64,000 bases of DNA from Arthrobacter sp. MYb23 (GTDB taxonomy: Bacteria; Actinomycetota; Actinomycetes; Actinomycetales; Micrococcaceae). Below the pieces are notes generated by a model. That model saw only the letters and a program-made list of their open reading frames with translations. It was not told where the DNA came from and made no database searches. Below are positions 16,973-25,426 of the stretch, piece after piece (within the stretch, counting starts at the first letter, position 1; each line of letters opens with the position of its first letter). A program made the translations under genes and the position numbers. Where the stretch lies: assembly GCF_002979775.1 (NCBI RefSeq), contig NZ_PCPR01000005.1, positions 124,001-188,000 of the forward strand. Direction: 5' to 3'.

Positions 16973-18003
16973 GTGATGTCATTCTTGGTCTCGTTGGCGT
17001 GGGACGCATCGGCGTCATGCACGCGAACAACATCGTCGCCCTCAAGGAAACGCTCGGAGGCAGGGGTATCAACATCCGCCTGTTGCTCACCGATGTTGCG
17101 GCGGACCACGCACGCTCCGTCGCAGCCGGCCTGGGCGCGGAGTTCCTGCCCTCAGTGGCCGAACTGTTGGAATCCGGGGTGGATGGCCTCGTTATTGCGA
17201 CCGGAACGGCGACCCACCCTGAGTTGATTCGCGCCGGAGTGGATGCAGGTATCCCGGTCTTCTGCGAAAAGCCTGTTGCGCTGAACGTATCCGCCGCACT
17301 GCCGGTGCTGGACTACATCAGGGAAAACAATGGCGTGGTACAAATCGGCCATCAGCGACGCTTCGATTCCGGCTACGTGGAGGCAAAGCGCGCGTATCAG
17401 ACAGGGGAGCTGGGATGGATCCATTCGCTGCGGGCCGTCACCTGCGATATGACGCCGCCCCCGGTCGAGTTCCTGGCGACATCCGGCGGGTTGTTCCGGG
17501 ACTGTTCGGTCCATGATTTCGACATCCTTCGCTGGCTGACGGGCCGCGAAATCGTGGAGGTCTATGCCAAAGGTTCCAACAATGGCGACCCCGCGATTGG
17601 AGGTGTGGGTGATGTGGACACAGCGTTGGCCCTCATCACTTTCGACGACGGCACCGTAGGAACGGTTTCCGCCAGCCGCTACAACGGGGCCGGCCACGAC
17701 GTCCGACTGGAAATCCAAGGCTCCAGCGGCTCGATCATGGTGGGCTTGGATGAAAAGACAGCTCTGTCCTCGGCTGAAAGTGGAGTCACTTTCCCTGATG
17801 GCGATCCGCATCAGAGCTTCGCAGGGCGCTTCGACCAGGCGTACCACTCAGAGATGGTGGCCTTTGTTGAACTGGTCATGGGTGAACGCGGGAACCCCTG
17901 CACCCCGGAGGACGCGGTGGCGGCCTCCTGTGTGGCGGACGCGGCCCAGGAATCGTTGGCAACCGGCTTGCCTGTCAAGGTTGCCCTCAAAGTGTCCAGC
18001 TAA
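16969..18003 (+). CDS. Gfo/Idh/MocA family oxidoreductase (IolG paralogue)
   Basis: A 344-residue dehydrogenase with Rossmann motif LGLVGVGRIGVMHANNI, catalytic EKPVAL, GHQRRFDSGYVEA and active-site HDFDILRWLTG, all typical of inositol 2-dehydrogenase. It overlaps the previous gene by 4 bases (ATGA) and ends the ABC operon ahead of a strong terminator. It is the closest of the three downstream paralogues to IolG by these motifs. It may oxidise scyllo- or D-chiro-inositol or reduce inososes, but specificity is open. Confidence 0.87.
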   Translation: MSDVILGLVGVGRIGVMHANNIVALKETLGGRGINIRLLLTDVAADHARSVAAGLGAEFLPSVAELLESGVDGLVIATGTATHPELIRAGVDAGIPVFCEKPVALNVSAALPVLDYIRENNGVVQIGHQRRFDSGYVEAKRAYQTGELGWIHSLRAVTCDMTPPPVEFLATSGGLFRDCSVHDFDILRWLTGREIVEVYAKGSNNGDPAIGGVGDVDTALALITFDDGTVGTVSASRYNGAGHDVRLEIQGSSGSIMVGLDEKTALSSAESGVTFPDGDPHQSFAGRFDQAYHSEMVAFVELVMGERGNPCTPEDAVAASCVADAAQESLATGLPVKVALKVSS

Positions 18004-18012
18004 CTCCTCAGT

Positions 18013-18060
18013 CAAAAATGCCCTCCCCGCGTCCACTGGATGCGGGGAGGGCATTTTTAT
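18013..18060. terminator. Bidirectional terminator between the ABC operon and iolB
   Basis: A 16-bp perfect stem (AAAATGCCCTCCCCGC with GCGGGGAGGGCATTTT) encloses an 11-base loop, with an A run on the left and a T run on the right. It can therefore end transcription of both the rightward operon and the leftward iolR-iolB unit. Confidence 0.92.
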
Positions 18061-18068
18061 TCCGAAAG

Positions 18069-18962
18069 CTAAGCGCCGAACGGCAGGCGGGGGTCGATGC
18101 TTTGGCCATCCCAGCTTTGCCGTACCCAACCGTGGTGGGGGTCGTCGCTGATCAGCCATTCACGGACCGGACCCGGGCCTGCCATGACGTTGAGGTAGTA
18201 CATGTCATAGCCCGGTGCTGCCATCGCAGGGCCGTGCCAACCATAGGGGACCAAAACGACGTCACCGGTGCGGACCTCGGCGGAAACGTCAATGGGCCGC
18301 TCATCCGAGGCATAAACCCGCTGGTAACCAATTGCGTCGGCGTCGGCCGGTGCGCCTGAACCCGCAGCTATCTGGGTCTCAAAGTAGTAGATCTCCTCGA
18401 GATGGGTCTCGCCGTCCTTTTCCTCATCGTGTTTGTGAGGGGGATAGGAGGACCAGTTACCGGCCGGAGTAATGACCTCGCACACAATGAAACGGTCAGC
18501 CTCCAGCGCAGCCGGTGTGCCGAAGTTGTGCACTTGGCGCGAACAATTGCCGGCCCCGCGCAATTCAACGGGTGTCTCGGCAGCCGAAACGAGCCGTGTG
18601 GGGTACGAGACATCGGCAGGGGCCGTTGCAATGGCGACGCGGCCGCCGTCGGACGAGCTGATGGTGACGGACTTTCCCGTCCCCGAGTACAGGACGTCGC
18701 TGGGTCCGTGGAACACGGACGCCCGCCCCGAGAGGGCACGATGGTGGCCGTCGACAGTAACGGTGAACGAACCGTTGAGGGGCACCACAATGCGCTCCTC
18801 ACCAACAGCAGGGAGGTCGACGGCGGCGCCCGCCGCGATGGTGGCGACCTTCAGGCCTGTATGTGCCCAGCCGTCAATGGATATGGCCGAATCGGACGTG
18901 CCGAGCGAAATGTCCCACACGCCGTCGGCGGCGGAACCCAAGGGGTAAACCCAATTGGTCAT
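18069..18962 (-). CDS. iolB: 5-deoxy-glucuronate isomerase IolB
   Basis: A 297-residue bicupin that isomerises 5-deoxy-D-glucuronate to 5-dehydro-2-deoxy-D-gluconate, between the IolD and IolC steps. The metal-binding cupin motif is visible as YPPHKHD followed by HLEEIYYFE, and VPYGWHGP supplies a further His. AAAGGAC precedes the ATG. It is transcribed leftward, 46 bases after iolR, presumably as an iolR-iolB operon, which separates it from the other iol enzymes. Confidence 0.95.
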   Translation of the reverse strand: MTNWVYPLGSAADGVWDISLGTSDSAISIDGWAHTGLKVATIAAGAAVDLPAVGEERIVVPLNGSFTVTVDGHHRALSGRASVFHGPSDVLYSGTGKSVTISSSDGGRVAIATAPADVSYPTRLVSAAETPVELRGAGNCSRQVHNFGTPAALEADRFIVCEVITPAGNWSSYPPHKHDEEKDGETHLEEIYYFETQIAAGSGAPADADAIGYQRVYASDERPIDVSAEVRTGDVVLVPYGWHGPAMAAPGYDMYYLNVMAGPGPVREWLISDDPHHGWVRQSWDGQSIDPRLPFGA

Positions 18963-19008
18963 GGAAGGGAAGTCCTTTTGTATTGGCTGTACCAGTTGCT
19001 TGGCTTTA

Positions 19009-19836
19009 TCAGCGCTGTACGAGTGTCATTTCAAAACTGTAGGAATCGGCGCGGTAAACGTGGTGACCCGTCTCAACGTGGCGGCCGGTATCGTCCACAG
19101 CGGTGCGCTCCATGGTGACCAAAGCGGAATGTACCTCGGCTTCCAGGAGGGGCGCCTGGTAATCATTGGCGATCATGGCACCGATGCGTTGGGTGGCAAG
19201 ACGGAAGTTCACGCCACCTCTGCGCAGGATTGAGTACAGGCCCTCAGCTCCGAGCATGGCTTCGTCCATGGTGGCGATGTCATCGCGCACCCAGTTCTCC
19301 ATCAGGGCCAGTGGTTTGCCACCCACTTTGCGCAGACGGGTGAAGTGGTACACCTTGGAGCCGGCCGGCAGCTCAAGCGCCGCGAGGGTGGCGGCGTCGG
19401 CTTCCTCGTGGGAAAAGCTCAGCACGGTGGTGGTGGGCTTCTTGCCGTTGTTGGTCAGATCGTCAAAGAGGCTGGAGAGCTCCAGGGGGCGGCGGACCTG
19501 ACTGGAGACCACTTGTGTACCTACGCCGCGTTTGCGGACCAAAAGGCCGGAACGGACCAGTTCATCCATGGCCTTGCGCATGGTTGGCCTGGAAAGGTTG
19601 AGCTGGGCCGCGAGATCGATTTCGTTCTCAAGCCGACTGCCGGGCTCCAGTACTCCACTGTGGATGGCGGCCTCGATACCCTGAACCACCTGATGGTAGA
19701 GGGGCACGGGGGAAGAACGGTCGATGTTAAGACCAAGTTTAGTAACCACTGGAATACCCCGGGTTTCAGGCTTCGCCCCTGGCCTCCCTGTGCGGGTGCC
19801 CGAGGTATGTAGCCATTTGTTCGCTTGATAGGACAT
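19009..19836 (-). CDS. iolR: GntR/HutC-family repressor of inositol genes, IolR
   Basis: A 246-275-residue regulator. The winged helix (VPLYHQVVQGIEAAI through SRPTMRKAMDELVRSG) is followed by a UTRA effector-binding domain (PLALMENWVRDDIATM, GHHVYRADSYSFEM). The neighbourhood and the family match IolR of Corynebacterium, which represses iol genes until an inositol-derived ligand binds. The upstream boundary is uncertain: an ATG at 19836 gives 275 residues, while a GTG at 19749 gives 246 residues, the more usual family length. The frame is open to 20286, but that part is antisense to the ChaB-like gene. An IolR-type box lies over the ATG codon. Confidence 0.9.
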   Translation of the reverse strand: MSYQANKWLHTSGTRTGRPGAKPETRGIPVVTKLGLNIDRSSPVPLYHQVVQGIEAAIHSGVLEPGSRLENEIDLAAQLNLSRPTMRKAMDELVRSGLLVRKRGVGTQVVSSQVRRPLELSSLFDDLTNNGKKPTTTVLSFSHEEADAATLAALELPAGSKVYHFTRLRKVGGKPLALMENWVRDDIATMDEAMLGAEGLYSILRRGGVNFRLATQRIGAMIANDYQAPLLEAEVHSALVTMERTAVDDTGRHVETGHHVYRADSYSFEMTLVQR

Positions 19837-19877
19837 ACTTTCTGTCTCGATGTTAGCAGCCAGCATTCGATGGTCAA
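19826..19877 (-). promoter_or_regulatory. iolR promoter with autoregulatory IolR-type box
   Basis: On the minus strand a -35 TTGACC (19877-19872) and a -10 TAACAT (19855-19850) are 16 bases apart. Transcription would begin near 19843. TGTCCTATCA (19835-19826) then lies at about +8 to +17 and matches the recalled IolR motif KGWCHTRACA at 9 of 10 positions. Autorepression is inferred. Confidence 0.6.
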
Positions 19878-19980
19878 ATGGCCTCCCCGCCGTGGCGGCC
19901 CTGAATCTTGATCCGGACACCCGCTGCCCATCAGACTTGTAACGCCCGAGGAAAACCGTGATGCAGGGAGATGGAGTGCC

Positions 19981-20406
19981 ATGCCAAAGACCGGAAAGAA
20001 TGATCACGCCCGCCAGGACGAGCTGCCATCCACCCTGCAGCGCTCGGAACAGAAAGCCCAGGACACTTTTGCCAAGACCTACGATTCGGCCATGGAGACC
20101 TATGACAACGATGCGAGCCGGGCTGCCCGGACCGCCTTCGCGGCACTGAAGCACAGTTACGAGAAGGTGGGTGACCACTGGGAACCCAAAGAGGAGCGCG
20201 GACCTTCCGACGACCACGCGGAGGAAGGGGTGGACTCCTCCAAGCCCACGGCCGGCGGAGTGGATGCCCATGCCTCCAAGGAGCACCTCTACCAGCGGGC
20301 CAAGGAAATGGATATCAAGGGCCGTTCAACAATGGACAAGAAGGAGCTGGTGGAAGCGCTGCAGAAGGCTAACGAAGCAGCTACCCGGAAGGCGCGCGAA
20401 GGTTAG
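19981..20406 (+). CDS. ChaB-like protein with Rho-N-type C-terminal helix
   Basis: A 141-residue acidic and basic, Cys-free protein. Residues 10-70 (LPSTLQRSEQKAQDTFAKTY) resemble the ChaB fold, named after a putative cation transport regulator, which has no proven transport role. The C-terminal part (SKEHLYQRAKEMDIKGRSTM, KKELVEAL) looks like a SAP/Rho-N motif found in nucleic-acid-binding proteins. It is divergent from iolR with 144 bases between them. Function is unknown; stress-linked DNA or RNA binding is one possibility. Confidence 0.78.
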   Translation: MPKTGKNDHARQDELPSTLQRSEQKAQDTFAKTYDSAMETYDNDASRAARTAFAALKHSYEKVGDHWEPKEERGPSDDHAEEGVDSSKPTAGGVDAHASKEHLYQRAKEMDIKGRSTMDKKELVEALQKANEAATRKAREG

Positions 20407-20556
20407 CCCCCATAGTCCCGACACGTCGTGAGCCGGTCCGAGCTGCGCCCAAATATGCAGGAACGGGTCCGCACCGGCATAGTTAACGTCTTGGGGTTGC
20501 ACTTTATGGGTACAGTCACCGCATGAAGGCAGGACAGAAACGAACAGGGGCTTAAC

Positions 20557-21579
20557 TTGGCAGGGAATGCGACCTTCCGGCACAGCAACACCGCGCTGCT
20601 CTCGGTGAGCAGCGTAGAGGCTCCGAGGATAGTGAGCTCCACGGATTTCGACCGGAGATTGGCTTCGACCCTGCAGCGGCTGAAGTTTCCACCGCGGCTG
20701 CTGGAGCGCGTTGCAGGTATCACGCACCGCCGCTGGTGGGCCGCAGGGACATCGTTCGACGACGCGGCCGTTGAAGCAGGCGCAAAAGCCCTGGCTGAAG
20801 CGGGCATCGAAGCCTCGGAAATCGGATTGCTGATCAACACGTCAGTGACCAGGCGCAACCTCGAACCTTCTGTGGCGGTTAAGATTCATCACGAACTCGG
20901 CCTGCCGTCGTCGGCCATGAACTTTGACTTGGCCAACGCTTGCCTCGGGTTCGTGAACGGTCTGATCCTGGCAGCCAACATGATCGATTCCGGACAAATA
21001 AAGTACGCGGTGATCGTCAACGGCGAGGACGCTCAGGGCACACAGGAAGCCACCCTGGCGCGGCTCCAGCGGCCTGAAACCACCCGCGAGGACTTCAACC
21101 GCGAATTCGCCACGTTGACGCTTGGATCCGGAGCTGCCGCAGCGGTCCTGGGCCCTGTCGATGAGCACCCGGGTGCGCACCGGCTTGTTGGTGGCGTCAT
21201 GCGTGCCGGCACCGAACATCATGAACTGTGTGTTGGAGGCATCGATGGCATGTCCACCGACACCAAAGGACTGCTCGACGGCGGCCTGCAGCTTGTGGTG
21301 GACGCCTGGCACGAGGCCCAGCCTGAGTGGGATTGGGCCAGCATGGACCGCTATGTCACTCATCAAGTCAGCAACGCCTATACCCAGGCCATCATCAACG
21401 CCATAGATCTGGACCCGGACAAGGTCCCCATCACGTTCCCGCACTGGGGCAATGTGGGTCCCGCATCGCTTCCCATGACACTCGCGGCCCAGGCACAGTC
21501 ATTGACCTCGGGCGACCGGGTCCTGTGCATGGGTGTGGGTTCCGGACTGAACGCAGGAATGGTGGAAATCGTTTGGTAG
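20557..21579 (+). CDS. oleA: OleA, acyl-CoA head-to-head condensing thiolase (olefin biosynthesis)
   Basis: A 340-residue thiolase-superfamily (KAS III-like) enzyme that condenses two fatty acyl-CoAs head to head to a 2-alkyl-3-oxoalkanoate, the first step of long-chain olefin formation. Catalytic Cys129 lies in LANACLGFVNG, His in VTHQVSNA and Asn in HWGNVGPAS; the NLEPS segment may contain the OleA-specific Glu base. The start is TTG at 20557 with AGGGG at 20546-20550. It is followed directly by oleBC. The 150 bases upstream hold no promoter I can call with confidence. Confidence 0.9.
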   Translation: MAGNATFRHSNTALLSVSSVEAPRIVSSTDFDRRLASTLQRLKFPPRLLERVAGITHRRWWAAGTSFDDAAVEAGAKALAEAGIEASEIGLLINTSVTRRNLEPSVAVKIHHELGLPSSAMNFDLANACLGFVNGLILAANMIDSGQIKYAVIVNGEDAQGTQEATLARLQRPETTREDFNREFATLTLGSGAAAAVLGPVDEHPGAHRLVGGVMRAGTEHHELCVGGIDGMSTDTKGLLDGGLQLVVDAWHEAQPEWDWASMDRYVTHQVSNAYTQAIINAIDLDPDKVPITFPHWGNVGPASLPMTLAAQAQSLTSGDRVLCMGVGSGLNAGMVEIVW

Positions 21580-24311
21580 CCGCCAACTGGCCTGGCGTGG
21601 ATCCGGAATGGTCCCGGACAATCAGGGTGAGGTCCACGTCAGAGGTGGACGCGCCCGGCGCCGTCCGGCGCTGGCATGTGCTGGATAACGGCGCCCAGCT
21701 CACCCGCCGTGGTCTGACCCCGATCGGTACCTTGCTATGCGTGCACGGAAACCCCACCTGGTCCTATCTGTGGCGAACGTTGTTGAGTGCGGGAACAGAC
21801 CCGGCACGTCCGTGGCGGGTTGTGGCCGTGGACCAGCTGGACATGGGCTATTCAGAACGCACCGGCACGTTCCGGCGCTTGGCTGACCGGGTCAACGATC
21901 TTGGCGACCTCACGGATGCCCTGGGCCTGGAGGGGCCGGTAGTAACGGTCGGCCATGACTGGGGTGGCGTGATCAGCTCGGGCTGGGCCTTGAATCACCC
22001 TCAGCTCCTCGCGGGCGTGGTGCTGACCAACACTGCTGTCCACCACCCCTCCGACTCGCCGCTCCCGCCAGCACTCCGGCTCGCCTTGCACCCCGCCGTG
22101 CATCGGTGGGGCACTACGACGTCGGATGCCTTCCTGCGTGTGACACATTCCCTGGCAAACCCGCCGCTGCCGGCGGACGTGAGGAGGGCTTTCATGGCCC
22201 CCTACCGCGGAGCCGGCCGCCGGGACGGGGTGGGAAATTTCGTCGCGGACATTCCCGCCAATGCCTCCCACCCCAGCTTCCCAGCGCTGACTCACGTAGC
22301 GGACGGCTTGCGCGGGCTGAAGGTTCCTGCCCTGATGCTCTGGGGCCCGAAGGATCCGATCTTCTCCGACCGGTACCTCAAGGACCTCATCAGCCGGCTT
22401 CCGCACGCGGATGTGCATCGATTCGAAGGCGCAGGACACCTCGTGGCGGAGGACAAAGACATCGCCGGGCCGGTCTTTGATTGGCTTGCTGTGCACGGCA
22501 CGGACATCAGTGGGAGCGCCGTTAGTGGCGATGACTCCCGGTTGGTCGGAGCTAACGGCGCGCCACTGCTGCCAAATAAGCCTGCCGAGGAAGAGAAGAC
22601 AGCATTCCGTCCCCTCTGGGACTCGCTCGGCCAGCTGGCCGCGGGATCGGCCAAAGAAGAGATCGCTGTAGCTGAAATGGCGCCCGACGGCACCGTAAGC
22701 CGCTCACTCAGCTGGCGGCAGCTGGACCAAGGCGTTCTGGATCTGGTGGAGGGACTGCGGGAAGCCGGCGTGGGACACGGCAGTCGCGTGAGCCTGATGG
22801 TTCCTCCCGGAACCGACTTGACCGTTGCGCTATACGCCTGCCTGAAGTTGGGTGCGATAGTAGTTGTGGCCGACGCCGGATTGGGAACCAAAGGCATGAG
22901 CCGCGCCGTAAAGGGCGCTACCGCCGACTTCCTGATCGGCATCGACAAGGCACTGGCAGCAGCCTCGGTGCTGGGGTGGCCGGGACGCCGGATCAGCGTT
23001 CAGGATCTCCCAACCGCCCGCCGTCGAATCCTGGGTGTTGAGACCTCGCTCCATGCCTTGGCAGAGAGCGGTTCACGAAGCGGCGTCGCACAAGGGAATG
23101 CCGGGCGTCGGGAAGATCATCCGTTGGTCATGGTGGACCCTGATGCGCCGTCCGCGGTGCTTTTTACCTCCGGTTCCACCGGTCCCGCCAAGGGCGTCGT
23201 CTACACACACCGGCAGCTTGCCGCGATGCGTGACACGGTTGCCGCTACGTTCGGGATACACTCCGGTGCCCGTCTCGTGGCGGGTTTCGCGCCGTTCGCG
23301 TTGCTGGGGCCGGCGCTGGGAGCCGTTTCGGTGACCCCTGCCATGGACGTCACTGCCCCCCGCACGTTGACGGCCCGAGCCCTGGCAGAAGCGGTCGCTG
23401 CCATTGACGCTACCGTGGTCTTTGCTTCGCCGGCGGCGTTGCGTAACGTCGTCGCCACCCGGGATGACCTCAGCGGCTCGCTGATGAGGGCTCTTGCAAA
23501 CGTGGAGCTGCTCTTGTCCGCCGGTGCGCCCGTCCCCGAGCCCCTCCTTGCGGAGGTGCAACAGCTGATGCCGCAAGCTTCCTTGCATACCCCCTACGGA
23601 ATGACTGAGGCGTTGCCGGTCACTGACATCAGCTTTGAGGAGATTCGGGCGGCTGGCGCCGATGTGGCTACCGGGGCTGTCCTTGGAGCCGGCAATGGGG
23701 TTTGCGTGGGCACGCCCGTGCACGGAGCCCGATTGGCGATCGTCGCGTTGGCGGCTGACGGAACGGCGCCAGGAGAGAACTGTGTGACCGAGGCGGGGGT
23801 GACCGGGGAAATCGTGGTCAGCGCGCCGCACGTCAAAAAAACTTATGACAGGCTCTGGCTGACCGAACAAGAGAGCGCCGGCCTGACCGGATGGCACAGA
23901 ACAGGCGATGTCGGCCACTTCGACGCCGCTGGCCGTCTGTGGGTGGAGGGGCGTCTTGCCCACGTCGTGACGGCGCCTGGGGCTGTAGTGACTCCCGTCG
24001 GTGCCGAGCAATCCATCGAACGCCTGGACGCCGTGCGGCTGGCCGCCATCGCCGGCGTGGGACCAACAGGGACGCAGGCCGTGGTGGCCGTCGTCGAGAC
24101 CGAGCCTCCTGTCCCTAAAGCGGGTCCCGCAACGCCGCAACTCGCTGGGCGTGTCCGGCGAGCAGCCTCCGAGGCCGGCGTCCACGTCAGCGCTGTGCTG
24201 GTAGTCCCGGCACAGCCCACCGACGTCAGGCATAACGCCAAGATCGACAGGACACGTCTGGCCCGATGGGCTTCGCGGGTGCTGGCCGGCGGCCGCCCGG
24301 GCAAGCCATGA
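21573..24311 (+). CDS. oleBC: OleBC fusion: beta-lactone decarboxylase plus beta-lactone synthetase
   Basis: A 912-residue two-domain protein. Residues 1-300 are an alpha/beta-hydrolase of the haloalkane dehalogenase type with nucleophile Asp in GHDWGG (about 128) and His in GAGHLV (about 287); OleB enzymes decarboxylate beta-lactones to cis-alkenes. Residues 340-910 are an AMP-forming ligase-like domain with FTSGSTGPAKG (about 530) and YGMTEALP; OleC uses ATP to close the beta-lactone. The start is TTG at 21573, inside the end of oleA, with GGTGGAA upstream; the open frame extends to 21327 but overlaps oleA there. Fusion of B and C is typical of actinobacterial ole clusters. Confidence 0.92.
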   Translation: MVAANWPGVDPEWSRTIRVRSTSEVDAPGAVRRWHVLDNGAQLTRRGLTPIGTLLCVHGNPTWSYLWRTLLSAGTDPARPWRVVAVDQLDMGYSERTGTFRRLADRVNDLGDLTDALGLEGPVVTVGHDWGGVISSGWALNHPQLLAGVVLTNTAVHHPSDSPLPPALRLALHPAVHRWGTTTSDAFLRVTHSLANPPLPADVRRAFMAPYRGAGRRDGVGNFVADIPANASHPSFPALTHVADGLRGLKVPALMLWGPKDPIFSDRYLKDLISRLPHADVHRFEGAGHLVAEDKDIAGPVFDWLAVHGTDISGSAVSGDDSRLVGANGAPLLPNKPAEEEKTAFRPLWDSLGQLAAGSAKEEIAVAEMAPDGTVSRSLSWRQLDQGVLDLVEGLREAGVGHGSRVSLMVPPGTDLTVALYACLKLGAIVVVADAGLGTKGMSRAVKGATADFLIGIDKALAAASVLGWPGRRISVQDLPTARRRILGVETSLHALAESGSRSGVAQGNAGRREDHPLVMVDPDAPSAVLFTSGSTGPAKGVVYTHRQLAAMRDTVAATFGIHSGARLVAGFAPFALLGPALGAVSVTPAMDVTAPRTLTARALAEAVAAIDATVVFASPAALRNVVATRDDLSGSLMRALANVELLLSAGAPVPEPLLAEVQQLMPQASLHTPYGMTEALPVTDISFEEIRAAGADVATGAVLGAGNGVCVGTPVHGARLAIVALAADGTAPGENCVTEAGVTGEIVVSAPHVKKTYDRLWLTEQESAGLTGWHRTGDVGHFDAAGRLWVEGRLAHVVTAPGAVVTPVGAEQSIERLDAVRLAAIAGVGPTGTQAVVAVVETEPPVPKAGPATPQLAGRVRRAASEAGVHVSAVLVVPAQPTDVRHNAKIDRTRLARWASRVLAGGRPGKP

Positions 24312-25312
24312 GGGTCCTCGTCACAGGGGCCAGCGGGCTCCTCGGAGGGGACGTTGCGCGGCAACTGGTCCGTCAAGGACATAGCGTGGGCACGTTTCAG
24401 CGGCGCCCGTCGGGGGTCGACGGCGTGGAGGACTTCCGCGGGTCCATCAACGATGACGCGGCTCTCCGCCGGGCATTGGCCGGTGCGGAAGGGGTCATTC
24501 ACCTCGCAGCCAAAGTGTCCATTACCGGGCGTGCCGAGGAGTTCGACGCTGTAAATGTTGAAGGAACCCGCCGGCTACTCCACCTGGCCCGCGAGGCTGA
24601 GGTACGGGACGTGGTGTTTGTCTCGTCACCATCGGTGGCCCACTCCGGCGCGGCCATCATGGGGCTGGGTGCGGAGCAGGCTGACCCACAGCATGCGCGC
24701 GGAGACTATGCGCGCACCAAGGCTGAGGCTGAACTGCTGGCCCTCGCCGCGGACCGTCCTGATTTCCGGGTGGCAGCAGTGCGCCCCCACATTGTGTGGG
24801 GCCCAGGAGACACCCAGCTGGTGGAACGCGTCCTGGCACGCGCCAGCCACAGCCGGCTGCCACTGCTCGATTCCGGCGCTGCCCTGATCGACACAACATA
24901 TGTGGACAACGCCGCGTCGGCCATCGTCGCAGCCCTGCACCGTATGGAGCACGTCCATGGCAGGGCCGTGGTGGTGAGCAACGGCGAGCCCCGGCCAATT
25001 GGTGAGCTGTTGGCGGGCATTTGCGCAGCGGGTGGTGTGGCTCCGCCGTCGTGGTCTGTACCCGGTGGGCTGGCACGGGCAGTAGGAGCGGCAGTGGAAA
25101 GGGTGTGGACCTGGGCGGGACGCAAAGAGGAGCCGCCCATGACGCGTTTCCTCGCTGAGCAGCTCTCCACCGCCCACTGGTTCGACCAACGCGTCACGCG
25201 TGAGCTCCTCAACTGGACACCTGCTGTGTCGATTGATGAAGGACTGGCCAGGCTGGCTGAGCATTACGGTCCACGTGCTTCGGAGACCGGCGAAACGGAC
25301 CGACTTCGCTAA
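24308..25312 (+). CDS. oleD: OleD, NAD(P)-dependent 2-alkyl-3-oxoalkanoate reductase
   Basis: A 334-residue extended short-chain dehydrogenase with TGASGLLGGDVARQL at the N-terminus, a Ser in FVSSPSVAHSG and the catalytic Tyr-x-x-x-Lys in YARTK. It reduces the OleA product to the 2-alkyl-3-hydroxyalkanoate that OleC cyclises. The ATG at 24308 overlaps the oleBC stop (ATGA), so translation is coupled. With OleA and OleBC it completes the pathway from acyl-CoA to membrane-associated long-chain cis-olefins. Confidence 0.9.
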   Translation: MRVLVTGASGLLGGDVARQLVRQGHSVGTFQRRPSGVDGVEDFRGSINDDAALRRALAGAEGVIHLAAKVSITGRAEEFDAVNVEGTRRLLHLAREAEVRDVVFVSSPSVAHSGAAIMGLGAEQADPQHARGDYARTKAEAELLALAADRPDFRVAAVRPHIVWGPGDTQLVERVLARASHSRLPLLDSGAALIDTTYVDNAASAIVAALHRMEHVHGRAVVVSNGEPRPIGELLAGICAAGGVAPPSWSVPGGLARAVGAAVERVWTWAGRKEEPPMTRFLAEQLSTAHWFDQRVTRELLNWTPAVSIDEGLARLAEHYGPRASETGETDRLR

Positions 25313-25387
25313 GGCTGTTTCAGCTTTTCGCCGGACAGTGTTGCCAAACCCGGACCTCAGGATCAAAGTGAGATGAATCAGATCACT

Positions 25388-25409
25388 TACACGGTTTGAG
25401 GACCGTGTA
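25388..25409. promoter_or_regulatory. Inverted repeat upstream of the APC permease gene
   Basis: A perfect 8-bp dyad, TACACGGT and ACCGTGTA with a 6-base centre, lies 18 bases before the permease start. It could be an operator or a 5' leader hairpin; nothing in the window identifies a partner. Confidence 0.4.
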
Positions 25410-25426
25410 CGGGCCGGGGGTGGACC

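Noticed and set aside
19837..20286. N-terminal extension of IolR to 425 residues
   Set aside because: The extra 150 codons overlap the ChaB-like gene on the other strand and look like biased-frame noise; GntR/HutC regulators are about 245 residues.
23073..24233. 386-codon open frame on the minus strand within oleBC
   Set aside because: Shadow of the OleC ligase domain; composition is low-complexity Gly/Arg/His.
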